A stretch of DNA of 17,883 nt from DASVLX01 sp035552275 (GTDB lineage Bacteria; Actinomycetota; Actinomycetes; Mycobacteriales; Pseudonocardiaceae), in NCBI GenBank assembly GCA_035552275.1, contig DASZLR010000154.1:1-17883 (forward strand), given 5' to 3'. The notes under the pieces are model-generated. The model saw only the letters and a list, made by a program, of their open reading frames with translations. It did no database searches and was not told the DNA's origin. Below, piece after piece: positions 1 to 7,513 of this stretch (position 1 is the stretch's first letter; every line of letters begins with the position of its first letter). A program made the translations under genes and the position numbers.

Positions 1-1517
1 TCCCGCTGATCGTGCCCGGCATCGGCGTGATCACCGCCGCCATCGGCGTGTACATCACCCGGGCCCGCGCCGGCGAGAACGGCCTGGCCGCGATCAACCG
101 CTCGTTCTACATCTCTGCGGTGATCTCCGCGGTGCTGTGCACGATCGCCGCGTTCGTGTACCTGCCCGGTTCGTTCGCCCAGCTCACTGGCTCGCAGAGC
201 AGCGACGTGGCCGGCAGCCCGGCCGTCGTCGCGGCGGTCGCCGTGCTGATCGGCATCGTGCTGGCCGGCGTCATCCTCTGGCTGACCGGCTACTACACCG
301 GCACCGAGCACAAGCCGGTGCGCGGCGTCGGCGAGACCTCGCTGACCGGTGCGGCGACGGTGATCCTCTCCGGCATCTCAGTCGGCTTCGAGTCCGCCGT
401 CTACACCGCGATCGTCATCGGCGCGGCCGTGTACGGCGCGTTCCTGCTGTCCGGCTCGGTGTTCGTGGCGCTGTTCTGCGTGGCGCTGGCCGGCACCGGC
501 CTGCTCACCACGGTCGGCGTGATCGTGGCGATGGACACCTTCGGCCCGGTCAGCGACAACGCCCAGGGCATCGCCGAGATGTCCGGCGAGATGGAGGGCG
601 ACGGGGCGAAGATCCTCACCGACCTCGACGCCGTCGGCAACACCACCAAGGCGATCACCAAGGGCATCGCCATCGCCACCGCGGTGCTCGCCGCGACCGC
701 GCTGTTCGGCTCCTACAACACCTCGATCAACCAGGCCCTGGCCAAGATCAAGAACGGTCTGGCGATCGGCGCCACCAGCCTGCCTCGATCGTTCGAGATC
801 GCGGTGTTCAGCCCGAACGTGCTGGTCGGCGTGGTGATCGGCGCGGCCGTGGTGTTCATGTTCTCCGGTCTCGCGGTCAACGCGGTGTCCCGGGCGGCCG
901 GCGCCGTGGTGTACGAGGTGCGCCGGCAGTTCCGGAACTTCCCCGGGATCATGGACGGCACCCAGCGGCCCGAGTACGGCAAGGTCGTGGACATCTGCAC
1001 CCGGGACGCGCTGCGCGAACTGGCCACCCCCGGCCTGCTCGCGGTGTTCGCCCCGATCGCGGTCGGCTTCGGCCTCGGCACCGGCCCGCTGGCCGGCTAC
1101 CTGGCCGGCGCCATCGCCACCGGCACCCTGATGGCGATCTTCCTGGCCAACTCCGGTGGCGCCTGGGACAACGCGAAGAAGCTGGTCGAGGACGGCAACC
1201 ACGGCGGCAAGGGCTCCGAGGCGCACGCGGCGACGGTCATCGGCGACACCGTCGGCGACCCGTTCAAGGACACCGCTGGCCCGGCGATCAACCCGCTGAT
1301 CAAGGTGATGAACCTGGTCTCGGTGCTGATCGCCCCGGCCATCGTGACCTTCTCGGTCGGCTCGGACGCGTCGACGGTGATCCGGCTGGTGATCGCGCTG
1401 ATCGCGGTGGTGGTCATCGTGACCGCGGTGGTGATCTCCAAGCGGCGCGCCTCGTCGCTGAACGAGACGCCCACCGACTCCACCGATGAGAAGATCAGCA
1501 ACGGCGCGGCCGTGTGA
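1..1517 (+). CDS. hppA: K+-independent proton-translocating pyrophosphatase, 5' end cut by the window
   Basis: Membrane-bound pyrophosphatase that couples hydrolysis of cytoplasmic PPi to export of H+. The reading frame is open from base 3 with no start, so the N-terminal part, including the substrate-binding DVGADLVGK region, lies outside; about 504 residues are visible. Many transmembrane segments alternate with the conserved loops DTFGPVSDNAQGIAEMSGE (nt 534-590) and, near the C-terminus, DNAKKLVEDG, GGKGSEAH and GDTVGDPFKDTAGPAINPL (nt 1167-1298), which carry the acidic Mg-PPi ligands. The segment GNTTKAITKG (nt 636-665) has Lys (648-650) and Thr (657-659) where K+-dependent enzymes have Ala and Gly/Ala; this is the established signature of the K+-independent, H+-pumping subfamily. 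The gene ends in a short hydrophilic tail and is followed by a strong hairpin. Family assignment is certain; ion specificity is inferred from the two diagnostic residues. Confidence 0.97.
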   Translation, partial: PLIVPGIGVITAAIGVYITRARAGENGLAAINRSFYISAVISAVLCTIAAFVYLPGSFAQLTGSQSSDVAGSPAVVAAVAVLIGIVLAGVILWLTGYYTGTEHKPVRGVGETSLTGAATVILSGISVGFESAVYTAIVIGAAVYGAFLLSGSVFVALFCVALAGTGLLTTVGVIVAMDTFGPVSDNAQGIAEMSGEMEGDGAKILTDLDAVGNTTKAITKGIAIATAVLAATALFGSYNTSINQALAKIKNGLAIGATSLPRSFEIAVFSPNVLVGVVIGAAVVFMFSGLAVNAVSRAAGAVVYEVRRQFRNFPGIMDGTQRPEYGKVVDICTRDALRELATPGLLAVFAPIAVGFGLGTGPLAGYLAGAIATGTLMAIFLANSGGAWDNAKKLVEDGNHGGKGSEAHAATVIGDTVGDPFKDTAGPAINPLIKVMNLVSVLIAPAIVTFSVGSDASTVIRLVIALIAVVVIVTAVVISKRRASSLNETPTDSTDEKISNGAAV

Positions 1518-1537
1518 CGAGGCCCGGCACGGGTCGT

Positions 1538-1576
1538 GGACCGGGGTCCGTTCGCGCGAGCGGCGGACCCCGGTCC
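1538..1576 (+). terminator. Strong hairpin terminator after hppA
   Basis: A perfect 13-bp inverted repeat, GGACCGGGGTCCG (1538-1550) and CGGACCCCGGTCC (1564-1576), is separated by a 13-base loop and starts 21 bases after the hppA stop. There is no T-tract, as is common for terminators in high-GC actinobacteria. It should separate hppA transcription from topA. Confidence 0.8.
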
Positions 1577-1856
1577 CGTCATCTGGGGGAACAGGTGCCC
1601 GAGTGCACCCATTAGTGTGAAAAAGTCCGCCGCGGGTGTGACCTTGCCCGGACACCCGAATCGCGACGGCCGCCCGCGCGATGAGGTAGGTGCGGGCCGG
1701 TGGTGAGTCGGGGCGCCGGCCGGGACACCGACCACCTGTTCGGTGAGCGGGACGCGGTTGTGGTGCACACTGGCGGACCGAGGTACTGGCTTCAACGAGA
1801 CTCAACCGGCATCAGACCGGGATTCCAACCCGGGTTACGAACGAGAGCGGGACAGC
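1577..1856 (+). promoter_or_regulatory. topA upstream region, probable promoter and leader
   Basis: The gap between the hppA terminator and topA holds no convincing gene. It contains a possible -10 hexamer TAGTGT (1613-1618) without a clear -35, and a small inverted repeat CGGGTGT/ACACCCG (1634-1640 and 1653-1659) just downstream of it. The topA promoter must lie here because the hairpin to the left should stop read-through; its exact place is not readable by eye. Confidence 0.35.
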
Positions 1857-4655
1857 GTGGCAGGGACGGCGAAGACGAGAAAGAGCGGCAGCGCGAGCGA
1901 CTCGGTGCGCCGCCGCCTGGTCATCGTTGAGTCGCCCGCGAAGGCCAAGACGATCGCGTCCTACCTCGGCCCCGGCTATGTCGTGCAGGCGTCCATGGGC
2001 CACATCCGGGACCTGCCGCGCAAGGCGGCCGAGGTGCCGGCCAAGTACAAGAGCGAGCCGTGGTCCAACCTCGGCGTCAACGTCGACCACGACTTCGAGC
2101 CGATCTACATCGTCACGCCGGACAAGCGGGCCCGGGTCTCCGAGCTCAAGGAGTACCTGAAGGACGTCGACGAGCTCTATCTCGCGACAGACGGTGACCG
2201 CGAGGGCGAGGCGATCGCCTGGCACCTGCTGGACACCCTCAAGCCAAAGGTCCCGGTTCGCCGGATGGTGTTCCACGAGATCACCGAGTCGGCCATCCGG
2301 GCCGCCGCCGAGAACCCGCGCGATCTGGACACCAGCCTGGTCGACGCGCAGGAGACCCGCCGCATTCTGGACCGGCTGTACGGCTACGAGGTCTCGCCGG
2401 TGCTGTGGAAGAAGGTTATGCCGAAGCTGTCGGCCGGCCGGGTCCAGTCGGTGGCGACGCGGATCGTGGTGGATCGCGAGCGCGAGCGGATGAGCTTCAC
2501 CTCCGCGTCGTACTGGGACATCGCGGCCACCCTGGACGCCGGCGAGCAGGCCACCCCGCGGTCGTTCGGCGCCCGGTTGACCGCAGTGGACGGCGTGCGG
2601 CTGGCCTCGGGCCGGGACTTCGGCCCGGACGGCAGGGTCAAGGCCGGTGTCGAGGCGCGGGTGCTGGCCGAGGCCGATGCCCGCCGGCTGACCGAGGCGC
2701 TGGCCGGGGTCGAGATGGCCGTCGCCAGCGTCGAGGAGAAGCCCTACACCCGCCGGCCCTATCCGCCGTTCATGACCTCCACGCTGCAACAGGAGGCCGG
2801 TCGCAAGCTGCGCTACTCCGCCGAGCGGACCATGCGCACCGCCCAGCGGCTGTATGAGAACGGCTATATCACCTATATGCGTACCGACTCGATCACCTTG
2901 TCGGACACCGCGTTGTCGGCGGCGCGTTCGCAGGCCACCGAGTTGTACGGGTCGGAGTACGTGCCGGCGCAGCCGCGCAAGTACGAGCGCAAGGTGAAGA
3001 ACGCGCAGGAGGCGCACGAGGCGATCCGGCCCGCCGGCGAGGTGTTCCGCACCCCCGGCCAGGTCGCCGGCGAGCTGCAGCAGGACGAGTTCCGGCTGTA
3101 CGAGCTGATCTGGCAGCGCACCATCGCGTCGCAGATGGCCGACGCCCGGGGCACCACGATGAGTGTGCGGATCGCCGGCGCCGCGGCCAGCGGCGAGCAG
3201 TGCACGTTCGCCGCGTCCGGCCGGACGATCACCTTCGCCGGCTTCCTCAAGGCCTACGTCGAATCGGTGGACAGCGAGGCCGGCGGCGAGGCCGACGACG
3301 CCGAGCGGCGGCTGCCGAGGCTGGCCCGCGGCGACGAGTTGACCGCCACCAAGCTGACCGCCGACGGCCACCAGACGACCCCGCCGCCGCGCTACAGCGA
3401 GCCGAGTCTGGTCAAGGCGCTGGAAGACCTCGGCATCGGCCGGCCGTCCACCTACGCCTCGATCATCAACACCATCCAGGATCGCGGCTACGTGTGGAAG
3501 AAGGGTTCCGCGCTGGTGCCGTCCTGGGTGGCGTTCTCCGTGGTCGGCCTGCTGGAACGGCACTTCGAGCGGCTGGTGGACTACGACTTCACCGCCGCGA
3601 TGGAGGACGAGCTGGACCGCATCGCGACCGGTGCCGAGCAGCGCACCCACTGGCTGTCCAGCTTCTACTTCGGCGGCGATGTCGGGCCGGAAGGCTCGGT
3701 CGGCCGGGAAGGCGGGCTGAAGAAGCTGGTCGGTTCCGGCGTGGACACCATCGACGCCCGCGAAGTCAACTCGATCCCGCTGTTCGCCGACACCGACGAC
3801 AATCCGGTGGTGGTTCGGGTCGGCCGGTACGGGCCGTACCTGGAGCGCGAGGTCAGCGGCGAGTCGCAGCGGGCCAATCTGCCCGAGGATCTGCCGCCCG
3901 ACGAGCTGAGCCTGGAGATCGCGGAGAAGCTGTTCGCCACCCCGACCGAGGGACGCTCACTGGGCACCGATCCGGTGACCGGGCGCGAGATCGTCGCCAA
4001 AGAGGGCCGCTTCGGGCCGTACGTCACCGAAATCCTGCCGGATGACGCCGACAGTGCTGACAGCGCCAACAGGGCCGACAGGGCCGAAAAAGGCAGCAAT
4101 GGCACCAAGAACGGCAGCAAGAACGCGAAGAAGCCCAAGCCGCGCACCGGTTCGCTGTTCAAGTCGATGTCGGTGGAGACCGTGACGCTGGACGAGGCGC
4201 TGCGGCTGCTGTCGCTGCCCAGGGTGGTCGGCACCGATCCGGCCAGCGGCGAGGAGATCACCGCGCAGAACGGCCGGTACGGCCCGTATCTCAAGAAGGG
4301 CACCGACTCCCGCTCGCTGGGTGGCGAGCAGGAGATCTTCACGGTGACGCTGGAGGACGCGCTGAAGCTGTACGCGGAGCCCAAGCGCCGGGGCCGGGGC
4401 GCGGCCGCCGCGCCGCCGCTGCGCGAGCTGGGCGAGGACCCGGCGACCGGCAAGCCGATGGTGGTCAAGGACGGCCGGTTCGGTCCGTACGTCACCGACG
4501 GCGAGACGAACGCGTCGCTGCGCAAGGCGGACGCCGTGGAGACGATCACCGACGAGCGCGCGGCCGAACTGCTGGCCGAGCGACGGGCCAAGGCCGGCAC
4601 CACGCCGCCGAAGAAGCGGCCGGCCCCCCGGCGGAAGGCGACCACCAAGTCCTGA
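1857..4655 (+). CDS. topA: DNA topoisomerase I (type IA)
   Basis: Relaxes negatively supercoiled DNA by cutting one strand through a 5'-phosphotyrosine and passing the other strand. The Toprim domain starts with LVIVESPAKAK (Glu25) and carries DGDREGE (Asp112, Asp114, Glu116) for Mg2+. The catalytic tyrosine is Tyr340 in GYITYMRTDS, followed by the conserved Met-Arg. The C-terminal half has four copies of a G-R-Y/F-G-P-Y motif (residues about 656, 717, 806, 873), typical of actinobacterial TopA, and ends in a Lys/Arg-rich tail; there are no Cys4 zinc fingers. The GTG at 1857 is chosen because it gives 932 aa, close to the mycobacterial enzyme, with a short basic leader before the Toprim strand and a purine-rich stretch upstream. 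The frame is open from 1743, but that extension does not look like TopA. Residues 731-745 are an Ala-Asp-Ser-type triplet repeat, described separately. Confidence 0.98.
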   Translation: MAGTAKTRKSGSASDSVRRRLVIVESPAKAKTIASYLGPGYVVQASMGHIRDLPRKAAEVPAKYKSEPWSNLGVNVDHDFEPIYIVTPDKRARVSELKEYLKDVDELYLATDGDREGEAIAWHLLDTLKPKVPVRRMVFHEITESAIRAAAENPRDLDTSLVDAQETRRILDRLYGYEVSPVLWKKVMPKLSAGRVQSVATRIVVDRERERMSFTSASYWDIAATLDAGEQATPRSFGARLTAVDGVRLASGRDFGPDGRVKAGVEARVLAEADARRLTEALAGVEMAVASVEEKPYTRRPYPPFMTSTLQQEAGRKLRYSAERTMRTAQRLYENGYITYMRTDSITLSDTALSAARSQATELYGSEYVPAQPRKYERKVKNAQEAHEAIRPAGEVFRTPGQVAGELQQDEFRLYELIWQRTIASQMADARGTTMSVRIAGAAASGEQCTFAASGRTITFAGFLKAYVESVDSEAGGEADDAERRLPRLARGDELTATKLTADGHQTTPPPRYSEPSLVKALEDLGIGRPSTYASIINTIQDRGYVWKKGSALVPSWVAFSVVGLLERHFERLVDYDFTAAMEDELDRIATGAEQRTHWLSSFYFGGDVGPEGSVGREGGLKKLVGSGVDTIDAREVNSIPLFADTDDNPVVVRVGRYGPYLEREVSGESQRANLPEDLPPDELSLEIAEKLFATPTEGRSLGTDPVTGREIVAKEGRFGPYVTEILPDDADSADSANRADRAEKGSNGTKNGSKNAKKPKPRTGSLFKSMSVETVTLDEALRLLSLPRVVGTDPASGEEITAQNGRYGPYLKKGTDSRSLGGEQEIFTVTLEDALKLYAEPKRRGRGAAAAPPLRELGEDPATGKPMVVKDGRFGPYVTDGETNASLRKADAVETITDERAAELLAERRAKAGTTPPKKRPAPRRKATTKS
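4047..4091 (+). repeat. Five tandem 9-base repeats in the topA linker
   Basis: Five consecutive degenerate 9-mers (GCCGACAGT, GCTGACAGC, GCCAACAGG, GCCGACAGG, GCCGAAAAA) run in codon phase and encode Ala-Asp-Ser, Ala-Asp-Ser, Ala-Asn-Arg, Ala-Asp-Arg, Ala-Glu-Lys. A Gly/Ser/Asn/Lys-rich stretch follows up to about 4140. The block lies between the second and third C-terminal GR(Y/F)GPY modules, so it should be a flexible linker that can change length by slippage without breaking the frame. Confidence 0.8.
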
Positions 4656-4705
4656 TTTGTCTGAACGTCTCGCCGGATGTCCCGGTGAACTCCTTGCTGG
4701 GGAGT

Positions 4706-4725
4706 TGCTGAGGGTTCTCTCAGCA
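4706..4725 (+). terminator. Probable topA terminator hairpin
   Basis: TGCTGAG (4706-4712) pairs with CTCAGCA (4719-4725) around a 6-base loop. A second, slightly overlapping stem AACTCC/GGAGTT (4688-4693 and 4701-4706) lies just upstream, so the two could be alternative folds. There is no T-tract. The position about 50 bases after the topA stop and before a gene with its own ribosome site fits a terminator or an attenuating hairpin. Confidence 0.45.
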
Positions 4726-4734
4726 GCGACCTAC

Positions 4735-4740
4735 TAGCCT
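4735..4740 (+). promoter_or_regulatory. Possible -10 element of the small membrane-protein gene
   Basis: TAGCCT fits the TANNNT -10 pattern of actinobacterial vegetative promoters. It lies directly after the topA hairpin and 47 bases before the next start codon. I see no matching -35, so this is only a candidate. Confidence 0.3.
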
Positions 4741-4786
4741 CGGCCGCACAGCACAATGAGTAGTCGGGAGAGGAGGCGGGGAGACC

Positions 4787-5296
4787 ATGGCTCGACTGTT
4801 GGACGACACGCTGTTCGGGCCGGATGGCACCCAGTCGCTCGCCCCGCCGCCGGTGCTGCCCGATCCGCTCGCCGGCCTGGTCACCGGGGTCAGCCTGGCC
4901 GGAGCCGACACCTTTTTCGGTGAACCTGGCGCGCTGGCCGTGGTGCCGCCGAGCGCCCCACCGCCGCCGGACACGGCGGCGGTGCGGGAGGCGGTGGCGG
5001 CGGTGTTCGCCGATGATCGACCCCGCCGCCGCGCTCAGAATCCGCCCCGCACCCGACAGGTGAACCAACCGGCGTATCAACGGGTTCAGCCGGCGTATCA
5101 GCCGAGGGCGTCCGGCAGTCCGGTCGCCGTGCCGTATGGCACCGCGGTCGGGACGGCGCCGCGTCCGGCCACCGCGCCGGTGCGCCGTCGGCGTGGCGGC
5201 GGCTTCGTCGGCATTCTCCTGCTGCTGATCGTGCTGGGCCTGGCGCGCTACGGCGGTGCGCTGATCGACCTGATCTCCCGGCTGCTGCACCGGTAG
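4787..5296 (+). CDS. Proline-rich protein with C-terminal transmembrane segment, unknown function
   Basis: I do not recognise this 169-aa protein. The ATG at 4787 follows AGGAGG (4771-4776) and GGGGAG (4778-4783), so the start is well supported. Residues 1-90 are rich in Ala, Pro, Gly and Val with no signal peptide. Residues about 85-130 are Pro/Arg/Gln-rich and carry a short repeat (QPAYQ twice, from the repeated bases CCGGCGTATCA). A basic patch (RRRRGG) is followed by a single hydrophobic helix (FVGILLLLIVLGLARYGGAL) and a 13-residue end, the layout of a tail-anchored protein with its bulk in the cytoplasm. It sits between topA and the MFS fusion gene. Base composition and codon use match its neighbours. 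It is likely a real gene, since the start site is good and the membrane segment is clear. Confidence 0.75.
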   Translation: MARLLDDTLFGPDGTQSLAPPPVLPDPLAGLVTGVSLAGADTFFGEPGALAVVPPSAPPPPDTAAVREAVAAVFADDRPRRRAQNPPRTRQVNQPAYQRVQPAYQPRASGSPVAVPYGTAVGTAPRPATAPVRRRRGGGFVGILLLLIVLGLARYGGALIDLISRLLHR

Positions 5297-5373
5297 GCCG
5301 CGATGTTGGTCAAGCAATGGCGCCTGGGCCGACGTTTCGGCCGGTCACCTCGGGGCCGCTCAGCTCGCGTGGC

Positions 5374-5379
5374 TAGGCT
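5374..5379 (+). promoter_or_regulatory. Possible -10 element before the MFS/kinase-like gene
   Basis: TAGGCT fits TANNNT and lies 28 bases before the chosen GTG start at 5408, so the transcript would have a leader of about 20 bases. No good -35 is visible. If it is real, the open frame upstream of 5408 (from ATG 5303) is not translated from this promoter, which supports the later start. Confidence 0.35.
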
Positions 5380-5407
5380 TGCCGGGCCACGACAGGTCCG
5401 CCAGGGG

Positions 5408-7513
5408 GTGACCGGAATCAACGACAACCCACAGGCGAACGGCCACGCCCGGCCGAGCGAGCCGGCTGGCCGGGGCGTGTCCACGGCCCACCGGGTGCGC
5501 AGCGTGCTCGCCATCCCGGCGTTTCGCCGGCTGTGGGGCGTCACACTGCTGCTGAGCGTGGCCGACTGGCTGTCGCTGCTCGCCCTGTCCGGCCTGGTGA
5601 CCAAGCTGACCAGCGGCTATCTCGCCCAGAGCTTCGGGTTCAGCGCGGTGGTCGCCACCCAGTTGCTGCCCGGCCTGCTGTTCGCGCCGGTGGGTGGCCT
5701 GCTGGCCGACCGGTTCGACCGGCGACACGTGATGATCGTGGTCGATCTGATCCGTTGTGGACTGTTCCTGTCGATCGCGGCGGTCGGCACCTGGTGGTGG
5801 CTGCTCGGAGCGAACTTCCTGATCGGCTGCACCGCGATGATGTGGATTCCGGCCAAGGACTCCGCGATCCCGAACCTGTTGCGGCGCAAGGACCAGGTGG
5901 AGACGGCCACCCAACTCGGCCTGGTGATGACCTACGGCGTCGCGGTGGTCGCCGCCGCCGGGCTGTACTCGCTGGTGACCGGGATCAGCACCACCCTGCA
6001 CCTGTGGACCGCCGGGCTCGGCGTGGCCCGGATCATCGTCATGATCAACGGCCTGCTGTACCTGACCGCGGCGATCGTGGTGGGTTTCCGCATCCCGGAG
6101 ATGTCCGGCCGCAGTCATGTGCAGGCCGACCGGAAGAAGGCCGCCGAGGGCCAGCCCGGTCTGCTGGCGATGTTCTCCGACGGTATTCGGTTCGCCCGGA
6201 CCACACCGCTGATCCGCGGACTGCTGCTCGGCATGATCGGCGCGTTCGCCGCGGGCGGCGCGGTGATCGGAGCCGCGCAGCAGTACGCCAAGAGCCTGCT
6301 CGGCGGCGAGTCGACGTTCGGCATCCTGTTCGTGGCACTGTTCGTCGGCCTGGGTGTGGGCATGGTCGTGTCGCCCCGGCTGGCCCGGCGAATGTCGCGC
6401 ACCAGGCTGTACGGCGTGGCGATCGTGCTGGCGGGGCTGGCGCTGGCGCTGGTCGCGCTGTCGCCGCACCTGTGGTTCTCGCTGATCGTGGTGGCGATCC
6501 TGGGCGCCTGCGCCGGGGTGGCGTTTCTGGCCGGCATCACCATCATCGGCACCGAGGTGGAGGACGCCATCCGGGGCCGGATCAACGCGCTGTACCAGTC
6601 GCTGATGAAGATCGTGCTGTTCTCGGCCGCGTTGCTGGTACCGCTGCTGGTCGGCTTGGTGCACAGCCGGTACTGGTCGTTGTTGGGCACCCATATCACC
6701 GTCGACGGCACCCGGCCGGTGCTGCTGGGGGCCGGACTGCTGGCCGCGCTGGCCGGCCTGCTCGCCTACCGGCAGATGGGGGACCGGAGCACCGAGCCGA
6801 TCCTGGCCAACCTGTTCGCCGCGATCCGGCAGCGGCCACGGCGGGTCAAGGGCCTGCTGATCGTCATCGAGGGCGACAATCGGCCGGACACCTCGGCGCA
6901 GGCCCGGTTGCTGGTCGACTGGCTCGGTGGCGGCGGAGTGCAGGCGGAACTGGCCGGCGACGCGGCCCAGGAGGATGCTCGGCTGGCCACCCTGCTGGCC
7001 GAGTCGGCGCTGTCCGGCGCGCGGGCGCAGGCGCTGCTGGCCGCCGCCGTGCGGGCGGACGTCATTGAGCGTCGGGTGATGCCGGCGCTGGAGACCGGCG
7101 GCGTGGTGGTGATGGAGTGGTCCACCGAGGCGCCGCTGGCGCATCATCAACTGCTGGGCCAGTTCGACCCGTCCGAGCTGGCCAGCCTGGTCGACCTGGT
7201 CACCGGCCGACTGCGGCCGGACGTGCTGGTGCTGCTGGACCGCGATCCCCCGGCGCTGGCCAATAACGCTTCGGACGGTTCCGAGCAGGAGTGGCGGGTT
7301 CGCCGGATGCTGGTCGAGATGGCCGCCGCCGATCCGGACCGGCACCGCGTCGTGGACGCCGACGGCACGGAGGCCGAGGTCGCCGACCGGGTGCGCAGCG
7401 CGCTGCTGCCGGTGTTGACGGCACGCGGCCTCAGCCTGGACGGCCTGAACAGCCCCGACCCCAGCCCGGAATCCGTGGCGGAGCCGGCAGCACCCACAGC
7501 GCCGCAACCATGA
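5408..7513 (+). CDS. MFS transporter fused to a degenerate thymidylate-kinase-like domain
   Basis: The N-terminal part (residues about 20-465) is a major-facilitator protein of the MFS_3/enterobactin-exporter type: about 12 hydrophobic helices and motif A as GLLADRFDRRHVMIVVD. Residues about 480-690 align by pattern with thymidylate kinase: GLLIVIEG (Glu488) stands where GLFIVFEG is usual, PALETGGVVVMEW where PAL..G..V..DRY is usual, and VLVLLDRDP where the LID-side Asp-Pro strand is usual. The catalytic residues are gone: EGxDGxGKST reads EGDNRPDTSA, so the P-loop Lys is Thr495, and DRY reads EWS. MFS-dTMP kinase fusions between topA and holB are annotated in other actinobacteria, so the locus is orthologous, but this kinase half should be inactive. 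The substrate of the MFS part is unknown. GTG 5408 is chosen (TAGGCT upstream); the frame is open from ATG 5303, which would add 35 basic residues. It overlaps holB by ATGA. Confidence 0.9.
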   Translation: MTGINDNPQANGHARPSEPAGRGVSTAHRVRSVLAIPAFRRLWGVTLLLSVADWLSLLALSGLVTKLTSGYLAQSFGFSAVVATQLLPGLLFAPVGGLLADRFDRRHVMIVVDLIRCGLFLSIAAVGTWWWLLGANFLIGCTAMMWIPAKDSAIPNLLRRKDQVETATQLGLVMTYGVAVVAAAGLYSLVTGISTTLHLWTAGLGVARIIVMINGLLYLTAAIVVGFRIPEMSGRSHVQADRKKAAEGQPGLLAMFSDGIRFARTTPLIRGLLLGMIGAFAAGGAVIGAAQQYAKSLLGGESTFGILFVALFVGLGVGMVVSPRLARRMSRTRLYGVAIVLAGLALALVALSPHLWFSLIVVAILGACAGVAFLAGITIIGTEVEDAIRGRINALYQSLMKIVLFSAALLVPLLVGLVHSRYWSLLGTHITVDGTRPVLLGAGLLAALAGLLAYRQMGDRSTEPILANLFAAIRQRPRRVKGLLIVIEGDNRPDTSAQARLLVDWLGGGGVQAELAGDAAQEDARLATLLAESALSGARAQALLAAAVRADVIERRVMPALETGGVVVMEWSTEAPLAHHQLLGQFDPSELASLVDLVTGRLRPDVLVLLDRDPPALANNASDGSEQEWRVRRMLVEMAAADPDRHRVVDADGTEAEVADRVRSALLPVLTARGLSLDGLNSPDPSPESVAEPAAPTAPQP

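Noticed and set aside
378..1805. 475-aa open frame on the minus strand across hppA
   Set aside because: Antisense shadow of hppA; Arg/His/Gly-rich low-information sequence as expected from high-GC codon structure.
1812..3650. 612-aa open frame on the minus strand across topA
   Set aside because: Antisense shadow of topA with no domain pattern; the plus-strand frame has all TopA motifs.
5360..7507. 715-aa minus-strand frame across the MFS fusion gene
   Set aside because: His/Gln/Arg/Gly-rich shadow of a clear membrane-protein gene.
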